32,944 nt of DNA from Nitrospinae bacterium AH_259_B05_G02_I21 (GTDB lineage: Bacteria; JADFOP01). The notes beneath the pieces were generated by a model. That model was not told the origin of the DNA. It worked only from the letters and a program-made list of their open reading frames with translations, and searched no databases. Positions within the stretch are counted from its first letter, which is position 1. Each line of letters begins with the position of its first letter. The stretch lies in contig JALLOF010000018.1 in NCBI GenBank assembly GCA_027717595.1, positions 1 to 32,944 on the forward strand, written 5' to 3'. The position numbers were made by a program, and so were the translations under genes. Shown here piece by piece: positions 17,307 to 25,692 of this stretch.

Positions 17307-18062
17307 TCACCCCTCGTTCGGGTCGGGCCCCGAGGAGGGCTGCGGCTGGCGCACCACGGCGCCGTCGACCAGCCAGATGCCGCATTCCTGCTTGTCCTGG
17401 TCGCTCCAGCGCCCGGCCCGGGGGTCTTCGCCGGGCTCGGTGGGCCGGGTGCAGGGCCAGCAGCCCACGCTCGTGTAGCCGCGGTCGAAGAGGGGGTTGT
17501 ACGGAATCGCCTGGTCTCGGACGTACTGTTTGACCTCCTCCAGGCCCCACGAGGCCAGGGGGTTGACTCGCACCGGGCGGCCCTCCAACTCGATGGGGAC
17601 GAGCTCCCGGCGGGTGTCCGACTGATACTGGCTCCGGGCGCTGATTATGGCGATGGGCTCCAGCTCCTCGAGCACTCGCTGGAAGACCTCGACCTTGCGC
17701 TCGGCGCAGCAAAGCTCGGGGTTCTCAGTAAACGAGACCCGCCCGGAGCGGATCTCGTCCTCCTCGACGGACGGCGGGACGGCGTACTCGATGAGGTTGA
17801 GCCCGTAGCTCTCCACCATTCGGCGCTTCGTCTCCAGGGTCTCTGGGAAGTGGTACCCGGTGTCGATAAATATGATGGGCAGATCCGGATCGAGGGCGCG
17901 GGCCATGTGGATGAGGGCCACGCCGTTGAGCCCGAAGGCCGTCGTCATGAGCACCCGGGGGCTGAAGCGCTCCAGGGCCCAGGCGAGGACCTCCGTGGGA
18001 GAGATCTCTTCGCCCCGCTCGACGGCCTCGGGAAGCCTGATACCGCTGCTGCTTGGGCTCAT
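17307..18062 (-). CDS. cysH: APS/PAPS reductase, iron-sulfur type
   Basis: CysH reduces APS or PAPS to sulfite. The 251-residue protein carries the [4Fe-4S] ligand set Cys118-Cys119 and Cys201-x2-Cys204, which marks the class able to use APS, and the catalytic Cys227 in QECGIW. The phosphate-binding region includes [10 protein letters not shown] (41-50) and [11 protein letters not shown]. The usual RRDQS segment reads [11 protein letters not shown] here. The ATG at 18062 overlaps the cysC stop (ATGA), with GGAGAAGGGG just upstream inside cysC, indicating translational coupling. Because an APS kinase is co-encoded, the real substrate (APS, PAPS or both) is uncertain. Confidence 0.92.
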   Translation of the reverse strand: MSPSSSGIRLPEAVERGEEISPTEVLAWALERFSPRVLMTTAFGLNGVALIHMARALDPDLPIIFIDTGYHFPETLETKRRMVESYGLNLIEYAVPPSVEEDEIRSGRVSFTENPELCCAERKVEVFQRVLEELEPIAIISARSQYQSDTRRELVPIELEGRPVRVNPLASWGLEEVKQYVRDQAIPYNPLFDRGYTSVGCWPCTRPTEPGEDPRAGRWSDQDKQECGIWLVDGAVVRQPQPSSGPDPNEG

Positions 18063-18706
18063 GACCCCTTCTCCCGCTGTGTGGCTTCGGCCCGGCTGGC
18101 TAGGCGGCCGGCCGCCACCAGCTGCGCATGGACGGCTTCGTCCTCGTGGGCCTCGAGGAGCGGGGCCCCCTCGGGCAGGATGTCGAGCAGCTCCATGACC
18201 CGAAGAAGCTTCGTTACGCTGACATCGACCGTCTCGCGGTCGGTCTGCAGAATCAACTCCGGGTTCAACGGCGGCTCGTAGGGGTCGGACACCCCGGTGA
18301 ACTGGGGAATCTCCTCCTTCAGGGCCTTCTCGTAGAGCCCCTTCACATCCCGCTCGATACAGACCTCCAGGGGGGCCTCAACGAAGACCTCGATGAAGCC
18401 GTCGCCGATCTGTTTTCTGACGGCATCGCGTGTCGAGCGGTAAGGAGAAATGGCGGCGGCGATGGCCACCACACCGTTTCTCGCCAGCAGCTCGCAGACG
18501 AAGCCGATCCTCAGGATGTTCGTATCCCGGTCTTCCCTCGAAAAGCCGAGCCCCTTGCTCAGATTGGTCCTGACGACATCGCCGTCGAGCACCTCGACCT
18601 TCGTGACTTCCCGGACCCTCAGGGCCTCGACCAGCCCGGTGGCGACGGTCGACTTGCCCGATCCCGAAAGTCCGGTAAACCAAATGGTGCATCCCCGCTT
18701 TGGCAC
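18059..18706 (-). CDS. cysC: Adenylylsulfate kinase
   Basis: CysC phosphorylates APS to PAPS. The product is 215 residues from a GTG at 18706 and begins [20 protein letters not shown], with the P-loop at residues 12-20. Further family motifs are [28 protein letters not shown], and [18 protein letters not shown] with its arginine/aspartate pair. A tail of about 40 residues follows the kinase domain ([15 protein letters not shown]...) and is unmatched. A longer open frame reaching 19225 runs antisense through the tauE-like gene and is not real coding upstream of 18706. The start is preceded by AGAGAGAG, a moderate ribosome-binding site. Confidence 0.93.
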   Translation of the reverse strand: MPKRGCTIWFTGLSGSGKSTVATGLVEALRVREVTKVEVLDGDVVRTNLSKGLGFSREDRDTNILRIGFVCELLARNGVVAIAAAISPYRSTRDAVRKQIGDGFIEVFVEAPLEVCIERDVKGLYEKALKEEIPQFTGVSDPYEPPLNPELILQTDRETVDVSVTKLLRVMELLDILPEGAPLLEAHEDEAVHAQLVAAGRLASRAEATQREKGS

Positions 18707-18732
18707 GTCGTCACTCTCTCTTCGCTTCGTCC

Positions 18733-19494
18733 TTAGAGAAACTTGAGGCCGCAGACGAGGAGCACCGAGCCGAGAAGCCGCTCCATGGTGGCCTGCGAGA
18801 TCTGGAGGCTCATGTGGCTTCCGAGAACCACGCCGGGGACGGCCCCCACGAGGACTGCCAAGGCGAGGGCCCACTCCACGTGGCCGCCGACCCCGTAGAG
18901 GGTGGCGACAAGGGTCGTCAGCACCAGCCCGTGTGCGATGTCGGTCCCGACCACTCTGGCCACGGGCAGCCGGCGGAAAAAGATGAGGAAGGGCACCAGC
19001 AACGTTCCGGTGCCCACGGAGGTGAGGCTTACCAGGGCCCCGACGATGAAGGCGACACCCACCGTCGAGGAGCGGACCACCGTGGGGTTGCGTGCCGCCT
19101 GTGTGCCTCTCTTCTCCCAAATGGGGCGGGTCCAAAGCGAAAGCGCCGCCAGCACCAGCGTGAGCCCGATGGCCGACTTTACGAGCGAGCCTGGGGCTAT
19201 GAGGCCGGTGTAGAGCACCCCCCAAAGCAGGCTCATCCCGACGAGGGCTCCTGGAATGCTTCCGGTCAACAGCGTCAGCGTCGTTGTGCCATCCACGTTG
19301 CCCAGGCGGCCGTGGGCCGCCGAGCCGAACAGTTTCGTGACGGCCGCGATGACGAGACCAGTGCCGACGGCTGTAAGAGGGTCGCGCCCAAGCAGCACGA
19401 TGAGGGCGGGGGTAAGTAGACTTCCGCCACCCATACCCGTAAGGCCGATCAGCATCCCGACCACGAGGCCGATCAACGGGGTCACGGCGTCCAC
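18733..19494 (-). CDS. TauE/SafE family sulfite/sulfur-anion permease
   Basis: This 253-residue hydrophobic membrane protein has about eight predicted transmembrane helices in two repeated halves. Each half opens with a glycine-rich motif typical of TauE/SafE (DUF81): [25 protein letters not shown] at the start, and [25 protein letters not shown] at about residue 150. Members export sulfite, sulfoacetate or similar anions, or take up sulfur anions; direction cannot be told from sequence. Its place at the head of a sulfate-reduction operon suggests either sulfate/thiosulfate uptake or sulfite detoxification. The GTG start lies inside the end of a 32-codon upstream reading frame. Confidence 0.88.
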   Translation of the reverse strand: MDAVTPLIGLVVGMLIGLTGMGGGSLLTPALIVLLGRDPLTAVGTGLVIAAVTKLFGSAAHGRLGNVDGTTTLTLLTGSIPGALVGMSLLWGVLYTGLIAPGSLVKSAIGLTLVLAALSLWTRPIWEKRGTQAARNPTVVRSSTVGVAFIVGALVSLTSVGTGTLLVPFLIFFRRLPVARVVGTDIAHGLVLTTLVATLYGVGGHVEWALALAVLVGAVPGVVLGSHMSLQISQATMERLLGSVLLVCGLKFL

Positions 19495-19580
19495 TCGTCT
19501 TTGGCCTCCCTTATCTCTCTGGCCGACGCCTCCAAGGCCTTGAGCCCTTCCGCCGCCGCCCGGGTGATGATTCCCACCAT
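19482..19580 (-). CDS. Candidate 32-residue leader/small protein overlapping tauE start
   Basis: An ATG at 19580 with a GAGGAAGGGG ribosome-binding site upstream opens a 32-codon frame. It encodes [20 protein letters not shown] and then [12 protein letters not shown]. The product would be one amphipathic helix. Its stop lies 13 bp inside the tauE-like gene, an arrangement typical of translational coupling. No homologue is recognised. Support is the good ribosome-binding site, the position between promoter and first operon gene, and the coherent helix; the short length means it could still be chance. Confidence 0.45.
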   Translation of the reverse strand: MVGIITRAAAEGLKALEASAREIREAKDEWTP

Positions 19581-19886
19581 AGCCGCCACCCCTTCCTCAG
19601 CGCCCGTCGGCACAGGCTCTGGCGCCCCTCAGGCGGGGTTGGGCATGGGGGGATGGTGGTCTTAAAACTAATCTTTATAAATTCAGTCTTATTTGTCAAG
19701 AATAAAGTTGACTAATTTGTTCAGGAATTATTCTCGTTCTATTCTCCCCCCTGGGCCAGCCCCCTCGTATCGCTGTAATGGCGCATGAATAAATGTATTC
19801 CCTTGGGCCTGGCTTGGCCACTCTCGAATAGTGCCCGTAGAGAGAGGGTGGCCCCGGCGGTTCTGCGCCGCCACGGCGGGCCCCGC
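19581..19886. other. Intergenic region upstream of the sulfate operon
   Basis: This 306-bp gap lies upstream of the sulfate operon and downstream of the PBP1A stop (both - strand). An AT-rich patch at about 19660-19745 holds the candidate operon promoter and the inverted repeat described separately. No further gene was supported. Confidence 0.5.
19672..19712 (-). promoter_or_regulatory. Candidate promoter and operator of the sulfate operon
   Basis: On the - strand a perfect TTGACA (19694-19699) precedes a weak -10, TAAAGA (19672-19677), 16 bp away. The -35 overlaps an inverted repeat, GTCAA-N8-TTGAC (19695-19712). The weak -10 and the symmetric element over the -35 suggest regulated transcription, perhaps by a sulfur- or cysteine-responsive factor. 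No known CysB or CymR consensus is recognised. Confidence 0.4.
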
Positions 19887-22136
19887 CTATCCCAGGTCGC
19901 GGCGCATCAGCTCCTGGATGGTCGTCTCAGTACATGGGCGGGTAGGCTCGGTGCCCTCGATGAAAGCCTCCCGAATCGTTGGCCCGCAGCCGTCGTGGCT
20001 CAAAAGCCCCGTGCGGCGGTCCACCTCGAGGAAGTGGACACTGCCGGGCACGGGGAAGTCGGCCGCCGGCAACCCTTTTAGGGCGTGCCGCATGAACCGC
20101 ACCCAGATCGGCCCGGCCGCGCGGGCTCCCGTGGCGCCCTGGCCGAGGGAGCGGTTGTCGTCGCGGCCCACCCAAACGCCTACGACCAGCTGCGGCGTGT
20201 AGCCGATGAACCAGGCATCCTGGAAGTCGTTGGTCGTTCCCGTCTTGACGGCGACTTGGCGGCCCACGCGCCTCGCAACGCGTCCCGTCCCGTGCTTGAC
20301 GACGCCTTGCAGCAGGTAGCTCATAAGGTAGGCTGTCTCGGCGCTCAATGCGTCCCGGGGCGAGGGGACGTGCTCGGACACCACGGCTCCGGTCCCATCG
20401 GTGACGACCTGTACGGCGTAGGGTTCAACCCGGATGCCGCCGTTGGCGAAGACGCCGTAGGCGGAGGTGACCTCGAGCGGGGTCACCTCGAAGGCCCCGA
20501 GTGCAAGGGAGAGGTAGGGCCTGAGCGAGGGGTTGATGCCGAGCCGCTCGGCGTACTCGACGGCCGTGGAGGGGCCGATTTTGGTGAGTAGCCTCACCGT
20601 GGCCACGTTGATGGAGTGCTCCAGGGCGGTGCGCACCGTGACCCAGCCCCGGAAGGTCTTCTCGAAGTTGGTCGGCTTCCAAGGCTCTCCCGTCACCGGG
20701 TCGTCGTAGACCACGGGGGCGTCGGCCAGCCGGTCGGCCGCCGTGTAGCCGTTGTCGAGGGCCGCGGCGTAGATGAATGGTTTGAAGGCGCTGCCCGGCT
20801 GGCGGCGGGCCTGGGTGGCGCGGTTGAATTGGCTGGTGGCGAAGGCCACCCCGCCCACCATGGCGCGGATGGCGCCTGTGGAGACGTCCAGGGCCACGAG
20901 GGCCCCCTGCACGCGGGGCGCATGGTCCAGCGCCAGGGTGTAGCGAAGCGGGCTGCCTTCCGACCCGACGGTGATGAGCCGGCCCTGGACGGGCTCGCCG
21001 GCGCCGAAAACCTTCGTCGGATCGGTAATCTTCGCCCACTCCATGGTGTGGACCGGGATGAAGCCCCCTTCGTCGCCCACGGCCACGACCAGCCCATTGG
21101 GGCGAACCTCGTCGATCACCACGGTCAGGAGCTCTCCGACCGTCGGGGGGCCGGTGAGCTCCGTAAGCGGGGTCTCGGGATCGAGGGGCTCCCAGCCGGC
21201 CCGGCGATCGACGGCCTTCGCTCCCTTGATCAAGGCCTCCTCGGCGGCTCGCTGGAGGTCCAGGTCGAGGGTGGTGGAGATATGGAGGCCGCCGTGGTAG
21301 AGGGCCGAGGCGCCTTGGGTCTCCTCGATGATCCGGCGCACGTGCTCGACGAAGTAGGGAGCGTGGCGCTCCTCGACCTTTGGGCTCAGCCGCAGCGGCT
21401 CGCCCGAGGCGCGCTCGGCCTCCTCGGCGGTGATGTAGCCCAGCTTGGCCATGCGACCCAGCACGTGGGCGCGGCGGCGAAGCGCGATGTCGGGGTGGGC
21501 CAGGGGGGAGTAGCGGCTCGGCGCTCTGGGCAGGCCCGCCAGCATGGCGCCCTCGCTTAGAGAGAGCTCCTCGACCGATCTTCCGAAGTAGGTCCTGGCT
21601 GCGGCCTCTATCCCGTAAGCCCCGCTGCCCATGTAGACCTGGTTGAGGTAGAACCCCAGAATTTGGTCTTTGCTGTAGGTCCGCTCGATCTGGAGCGCCA
21701 GGGTGGCCTCCTTGAGCTTGCGCCTAAGGCTCCGCTCCGGGGTCAGGAAGAGGACCTTGGCGAGCTGCTGGGTGATGGTGGAGCCGCCCTCGACGATGCG
21801 GCCGGCCTTGATGTCGGTCCACAAGGCCCGGGCGATGCCCTTGGGGTCTATGCCCCGGTGTTCGTAGAAGCGGGCATCCTCGGTGGCGATCAGGGCCCGG
21901 ATGAGAGACGCCGGAACGCTTCCGAGAGGCACGAGGATCCGCTTCTCACTGTAGAAGGTGGCGATGAGCCGCTCGTCCTTGTCGTAGAGGCGGCTTACGG
22001 TCTGGGGCCGGTAGTGCTCGAGGGCTTTGACTTCCGGCAGGTCCTGGAGCGAGGCGACCAGCAGGCCGGCCCCGCCTCCGATGACCAGCGAGAGGCCAAG
22101 CAGCGAGACGTGGGCGAGCCGGACTCTTGCAAGCAC
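19887..22136 (-). CDS. mrcA: Penicillin-binding protein 1A (bifunctional class A PBP)
   Basis: This 749-residue enzyme polymerises and cross-links peptidoglycan in the periplasm. It has one N-terminal membrane anchor (about 8-30). The GT51 glycosyltransferase domain carries EDARFYEHRG (catalytic Glu86) and GGSTITQQLAK (117-127). The transpeptidase domain has the SxxK nucleophile Ser449-Lys452 (GSAFKPF), Ser508-x-Asn510 (HSINVATV) and KTGTT at 631-635. An OB-like insert lies between the domains at about residues 330-405. The GTG start at 22136 follows AAAGGAG at proper spacing. It is divergent from the HNH gene. Confidence 0.95.
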   Translation of the reverse strand: MLARVRLAHVSLLGLSLVIGGGAGLLVASLQDLPEVKALEHYRPQTVSRLYDKDERLIATFYSEKRILVPLGSVPASLIRALIATEDARFYEHRGIDPKGIARALWTDIKAGRIVEGGSTITQQLAKVLFLTPERSLRRKLKEATLALQIERTYSKDQILGFYLNQVYMGSGAYGIEAAARTYFGRSVEELSLSEGAMLAGLPRAPSRYSPLAHPDIALRRRAHVLGRMAKLGYITAEEAERASGEPLRLSPKVEERHAPYFVEHVRRIIEETQGASALYHGGLHISTTLDLDLQRAAEEALIKGAKAVDRRAGWEPLDPETPLTELTGPPTVGELLTVVIDEVRPNGLVVAVGDEGGFIPVHTMEWAKITDPTKVFGAGEPVQGRLITVGSEGSPLRYTLALDHAPRVQGALVALDVSTGAIRAMVGGVAFATSQFNRATQARRQPGSAFKPFIYAAALDNGYTAADRLADAPVVYDDPVTGEPWKPTNFEKTFRGWVTVRTALEHSINVATVRLLTKIGPSTAVEYAERLGINPSLRPYLSLALGAFEVTPLEVTSAYGVFANGGIRVEPYAVQVVTDGTGAVVSEHVPSPRDALSAETAYLMSYLLQGVVKHGTGRVARRVGRQVAVKTGTTNDFQDAWFIGYTPQLVVGVWVGRDDNRSLGQGATGARAAGPIWVRFMRHALKGLPAADFPVPGSVHFLEVDRRTGLLSHDGCGPTIREAFIEGTEPTRPCTETTIQELMRRDLG

Positions 22137-22223
22137 CGGGGCTCCTTTCCAATCGGTTGGAAATCAAGCGCTTCGCATCCCAAGGATACCAGAGCCCGAG
22201 GGCGGGTGGAAGGGAAAAGACCG

Positions 22224-22253
22224 TTGACAAGGGTTTGGCCCCGCTCATATAAT
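22224..22253 (+). promoter_or_regulatory. Consensus promoter for the HNH gene and probably lnt-prfB
   Basis: Perfect TTGACA (22224-22229) and TATAAT (22248-22253) boxes are 18 bp apart. Transcription would begin only about 20 nt before the HNH start codon. The same transcript may continue into lnt and prfB, since no clear terminator is seen between them. Confidence 0.85.
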
Positions 22254-22280
22254 CTCGGCAACGTCCTGAGGAATAATGCC

Positions 22281-22808
22281 ATGTTGCCCGATTGGAAAGT
22301 GCTAGTCCTCAATAGCTCTTACGAGCCGTTGCAGTTTTGCACCCCCAGGCGCGCAGTGGTCATGGTGATCATGGGACGTGCCGAGAAAGTGGAACGTGAC
22401 GGCTTCGTGGTTCGCTCGCCTTCGGTGACGATGCGGCTGCCGGCCGTAATCCGCCTGATGCGCTACGTTCGCATGCCGTATCGGCCGGGCGTGGCCTTCA
22501 GCAAGAAGAACGTCTTCAAGCGAGACCAGTACACCTGCCAGTACTGTGGTGCCGGCGGCGGCACCCTGACCCTCGACCACGTCATTCCTCGCTCCCGGGG
22601 CGGGGCGACCGCGTGGGAGAACGTTGTCCTGGCCTGCCGGCGCTGTAACGCCAAGAAGGGCAACCGCCCACTCCACGAAACCTCCTTGTCGCTGCTGCGC
22701 CCGCCCGTCCGCCCAAGCCACCTCTTCTTCGCCCGAACCGCACAGGGCGCTCCGGCCTCGGTGCAGGCCGCCTGGTCCAAGTACCTCGAATACGCTTCCA
22801 ACGACTGA
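22281..22808 (+). CDS. HNH endonuclease family protein
   Basis: This 175-residue protein has a conserved N-terminal region (VLVLNSSYEPLQFC, then RRAVVMVIMGRAE) and a C-terminal HNH fold. The fold has paired zinc ligands Cys86-x2-Cys89 and Cys119-x2-Cys122, the catalytic Asp99-His100 in LTLDHVIPRSRGG and Asn114. This is a widespread, usually chromosomal single-gene family of unknown physiological role; it is not a known restriction or homing enzyme by itself. The ATG at 22281 follows GAGGAA and lies just downstream of a consensus promoter. A longer frame opening at 21663 runs antisense to PBP1A and is not counted. Confidence 0.85.
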   Translation: MLPDWKVLVLNSSYEPLQFCTPRRAVVMVIMGRAEKVERDGFVVRSPSVTMRLPAVIRLMRYVRMPYRPGVAFSKKNVFKRDQYTCQYCGAGGGTLTLDHVIPRSRGGATAWENVVLACRRCNAKKGNRPLHETSLSLLRPPVRPSHLFFARTAQGAPASVQAAWSKYLEYASND

Positions 22809-22907
22809 CCGGACCTGAGCCGGTCGCGCACGCCGGGCTGAAGGCTTCTCGACCGAAGCCCGACGAGCATGGCCGCTCGTGGGCCGAGCCGGGAGAGGAG
22901 AGGGCCC

Positions 22908-24533
22908 ATGTTGACCAAGACGCTGCTGCTGGCCGCCGCAAGCGGCGGGCTGCTGACGGTGGCCTTTCCCTCCGCCAACCTGTGGGTCGTGGCCTGGGTG
23001 GGGCTGGTGCCGCTGCTCTGGGCCCTGCGGGGCGCACAGCCAAGGGAGGCCCTGGTCCTCGGCTGGGCGACCGGCCTGGTACACTTCGCGACGGCGCTCT
23101 TTTGGGTCATGAACACGATGACCCGCTACGGCAAGCTCTCCTACCCGGCAAGCCTCGGGGTCCTGCTGCTGCTGGCGGCCTACCTGGCCTGCTACGTGGC
23201 CCTCTTCGCCTGGGCGGTGGTCGTCCTCTCACGAGGGCAGCGGGCCCTGCGGTGGCTCATCGCCCCGCCGGCCTGGGTGGTGGCCGAGCTCGCCCGGGCC
23301 CACGCTCTCAGCGGTTTCCCGTGGGCCAACCTCGGCTACTCCCAGCACGCCGTGCTGCCGATCATCCAGATCGCCGAGTTCACGGGCGTCTACGGGGTGG
23401 CGTTCCTCATCGTGCTGGTCAACGCCACGGTCGTCGAGCTGCTTGAGAACTTCGCCGAGGCCGGCCGCATCGGGCCGCCCCGCCCCGAGCCCTCTCTCGG
23501 CAACCGCCGGCTCGCCGTCTCGGCGCTCGTCCCCGTCGCCCTGGCCCTCGTCTACGGCTGGTTCGTCCTGGCGTGGCCGGCCCGCACCGTGCCGCCCGAG
23601 ACGCCGAAGCTCCGCTTCGCTTTGCTGCAGGGCAACATACCCCAGGACCTCAAGTGGGAGGCCGCCGCCCAGAAAAAGACGGTCAATCTCTACACGGTGT
23701 TGGCCTCCGAGGTGAGCCGCGGGCCCGCCGCCGCCCAGCTCATCGTCTGGCCCGAGACGGCCGCTCCCTTCTACTTCGAGCAGGACGGGCCCCTACTCGA
23801 CCAAGTCCGTGGGCTGGTGCGCCGGACGAAGGCCTACCACCTGGTGGGGGCGCCGGCCTACGAGAAGCTCGACGGGCGGGTTGCCTACTACAACCGGGCC
23901 TACCTGCTCGCCCCCGACGGGGGGACCGTGGCCCATTACGACAAGACCCACCTCGTCCCCTTCGGGGAGTACGTACCGCTCTCTTCGGTCCTCTTCTTCG
24001 TAAGGCGGATGGCCGAAGGCATCGGGACCTTCTACGCCGGGGACAGCTACACCGTCTTCGACATCCCCCAGGGCCGCTTCGGGACGCTCATCTGCTTCGA
24101 GGTCATCTTCCCCAACCTGGTCAGAAGGTTCGTCAAGGGAGGCGCCCAGTTCTTGGTCAACATCACCAACGACGCCTGGTTCGGCCGCTCGGCGGCGAGC
24201 GCCCAGCACCTCTCGATGGCGGCCTTCCGGGCGGTGGAGAACCGGGTGGCCCTCATCAGGGCGGCCAACACGGGGATAACGGCCGTCATCGACCCCTTCG
24301 GGCGCGTCCAGAAGGCCACGGACCTCTTCGTCCGCACCCACACCACAGGGACCATCCCCGTTGTGGCTTCGCCCGGGACGTTCTACACCCGCGTGGGCGA
24401 CCTCTTCGCCTACGCCTGCCTGGTGGCGCTGCTGATGGCGGCGGCGGTGGGCCGGGGGCTCGCGGGCCCGAGGCGGGCCCCGACGGTCATCACCTCGGAG
24501 CTGTCGCTGGACGACGACTACGAGCGCGACTAG
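22908..24533 (+). CDS. lnt: Apolipoprotein N-acyltransferase
   Basis: Lnt adds the third acyl chain to lipoproteins at the inner membrane, which points to a diderm host. The 541-residue protein has about six N-terminal transmembrane helices (about 5-225) and a periplasmic nitrilase-like domain. The catalytic triad is complete: Glu283 in WPETAAPFYFE, Lys346 in YDKTHLVPFGEY and Cys396 in LICFEVIFPN. The ATG at 22908 is preferred over an in-frame ATG at 22869 because GGAGAGGAG directly precedes it and the product then opens with a membrane helix. A lipoprotein client is encoded at 8.4-9.8 kb. Confidence 0.95.
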   Translation: MLTKTLLLAAASGGLLTVAFPSANLWVVAWVGLVPLLWALRGAQPREALVLGWATGLVHFATALFWVMNTMTRYGKLSYPASLGVLLLLAAYLACYVALFAWAVVVLSRGQRALRWLIAPPAWVVAELARAHALSGFPWANLGYSQHAVLPIIQIAEFTGVYGVAFLIVLVNATVVELLENFAEAGRIGPPRPEPSLGNRRLAVSALVPVALALVYGWFVLAWPARTVPPETPKLRFALLQGNIPQDLKWEAAAQKKTVNLYTVLASEVSRGPAAAQLIVWPETAAPFYFEQDGPLLDQVRGLVRRTKAYHLVGAPAYEKLDGRVAYYNRAYLLAPDGGTVAHYDKTHLVPFGEYVPLSSVLFFVRRMAEGIGTFYAGDSYTVFDIPQGRFGTLICFEVIFPNLVRRFVKGGAQFLVNITNDAWFGRSAASAQHLSMAAFRAVENRVALIRAANTGITAVIDPFGRVQKATDLFVRTHTTGTIPVVASPGTFYTRVGDLFAYACLVALLMAAAVGRGLAGPRRAPTVITSELSLDDDYERD

Positions 24534-24559
24534 AACGCGACTAGAGAACGCGAGTAGAA
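24525..24559 (+). repeat. Short tandem repeat across the lnt stop codon
   Basis: Three near-identical units (CGCGACTAGAA, CGCGACTAGAGAA, CGCGAGTAGAA) follow one another. The lnt stop codon TAG is in the first. The array fills the 39-bp gap to prfB together with the prfB ribosome-binding site. Confidence 0.7.
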
Positions 24560-24572
24560 GGAGATAGGAGCA

Positions 24573-25671
24573 ATGCTGGACGGACTGGCTTCGACGATAG
24601 AGGATCTGCGCGAAAAGGTTAAGACCTTCTGGGGGCGTCTTTGACCTGGATGCGAAGCGGGCCCGGCTCGCCGAGCTGGATAAGGCCATCGCCCGGCCCG
24701 ATCTTTGGGAGGACCCGGAGCGGGCCCAGCGCCTGACCCGCGAGCGGGCGCACCTCAGCGACCTCGTCTCGTCATGGGACGAGCTCGCCCGGGAGGTGGA
24801 CGAGACGGCCGAGCTGGTGGCCCTGGCGGCCGAGGAGCCCGAAGAGGACCGGAAGCTGGTCGCCCAGCTCGAGGCCGCAGTCAAGCGGCTCCAGAAGGCC
24901 GTGGCCGACAAAGAGTTCCAGCTCACGCTTTCGGGCGAGCACGACGGGCAGGACGCCATCGTGATGATCCACTCGGGCGCCGGGGGCACCGAGAGCCAGG
25001 ACTGGGCCGAGATGCTGCTTAGGATGTACCTGCGCTGGGCCGAGCGGCGCGGCTTCGCCGTCAGCCTCGTCGAGGCCTCCGGCGGCGAGGAGGCGGGCTT
25101 GAAAAGCGCCACCATCGAGGTGGCCGGCGCTTACGCCTTCGGGTCTCTAAGGAGCGAGGTCGGGGTCCACCGGCTGGTGCGCATAAGCCCGTTCGACCAA
25201 GCGAGCCGCCGCCACACATCCTTCGCAAGCGTCTTCGTCTTCCCAGACATAGACGAGGAGATAGAGGTCGAGATAGACGAGAGCGACCTCAGGATCGACA
25301 CGTACCGGTCCAGCGGCGCCGGGGGCCAGCACGTCAACGTCACCGACTCGGCGGTCCGCATCACGCATAAGCCGACGGGCCTCGTGGTCTCGTGCCAGAA
25401 CGAGCGGAGCCAGCACAAGAACAAGGCCACGGCGATGAAAATCTTAAGGGCCCGGCTCTACGAGCTCGAGCAGGAGCGCCAGCGCGAAAAACTCGAAGAG
25501 CTCCACAAGGACAAGAAGGAAATCGCCTGGGGCTCCCAGATACGCTCCTACGTCTTCCACCCCTACCGCATGGTCAAAGACCACAGGACGGCCCACGAGA
25601 CCGGCAACATCGACGCCGTCATGGACGGCGACCTCGACCCGTTCATCGAAGCGTATCTGCTGAAGGGGTAG
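24573..25671 (+). CDS. prfB: Peptide chain release factor 2, programmed +1 frameshift
   Basis: RF2 terminates translation at UGA and UAA. The gene is split into a 23-codon first frame ending CTT TGA (24639-24644) and a second frame resuming at GAC (24643). The site GGGGG-CGT-CTT-TGA-C has the internal Shine-Dalgarno-like run three bases before the slippery CTT, the same layout as in E. coli. Low RF2 lets the ribosome shift +1 and make more RF2 (autoregulation). The joined product is 365 residues, with SPF (205-207) reading the stop codon and GGQ (250-252) triggering hydrolysis. The first ATG follows AAGGAG. The in-frame stop is therefore functional, not a pseudogene mark. Confidence 0.95.
24631..24645 (+). 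promoter_or_regulatory. prfB programmed +1 ribosomal frameshift site
   Basis: GGGGGCGTCTTTGAC combines an anti-Shine-Dalgarno-pairing G-run, a 3-nt spacer, the slippery CTT codon, the UGA stop and the following C, which makes a weak termination context. Its presence implies RF2-level feedback control. Confidence 0.93.
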
Positions 25672-25692
25672 GGGGGAGATGTGAAGTGGTTC

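Noticed and set aside
18707-19225. N-terminal extension of cysC through the permease gene
   Set aside because: The open frame runs through the permease gene in a different reading frame; the kinase begins at the GTG at 18706 directly before its P-loop.
22281-22808. HNH gene as a mobile intron or homing endonuclease
   Set aside because: It has its own consensus promoter, host-like base composition and a conserved N-terminal region; no intron or intein boundaries are visible.
24642-24644. In-frame TGA in prfB read as a pseudogene mutation
   Set aside because: The surrounding sequence is a textbook RF2 frameshift site and the joined protein has normal length and motif positions.
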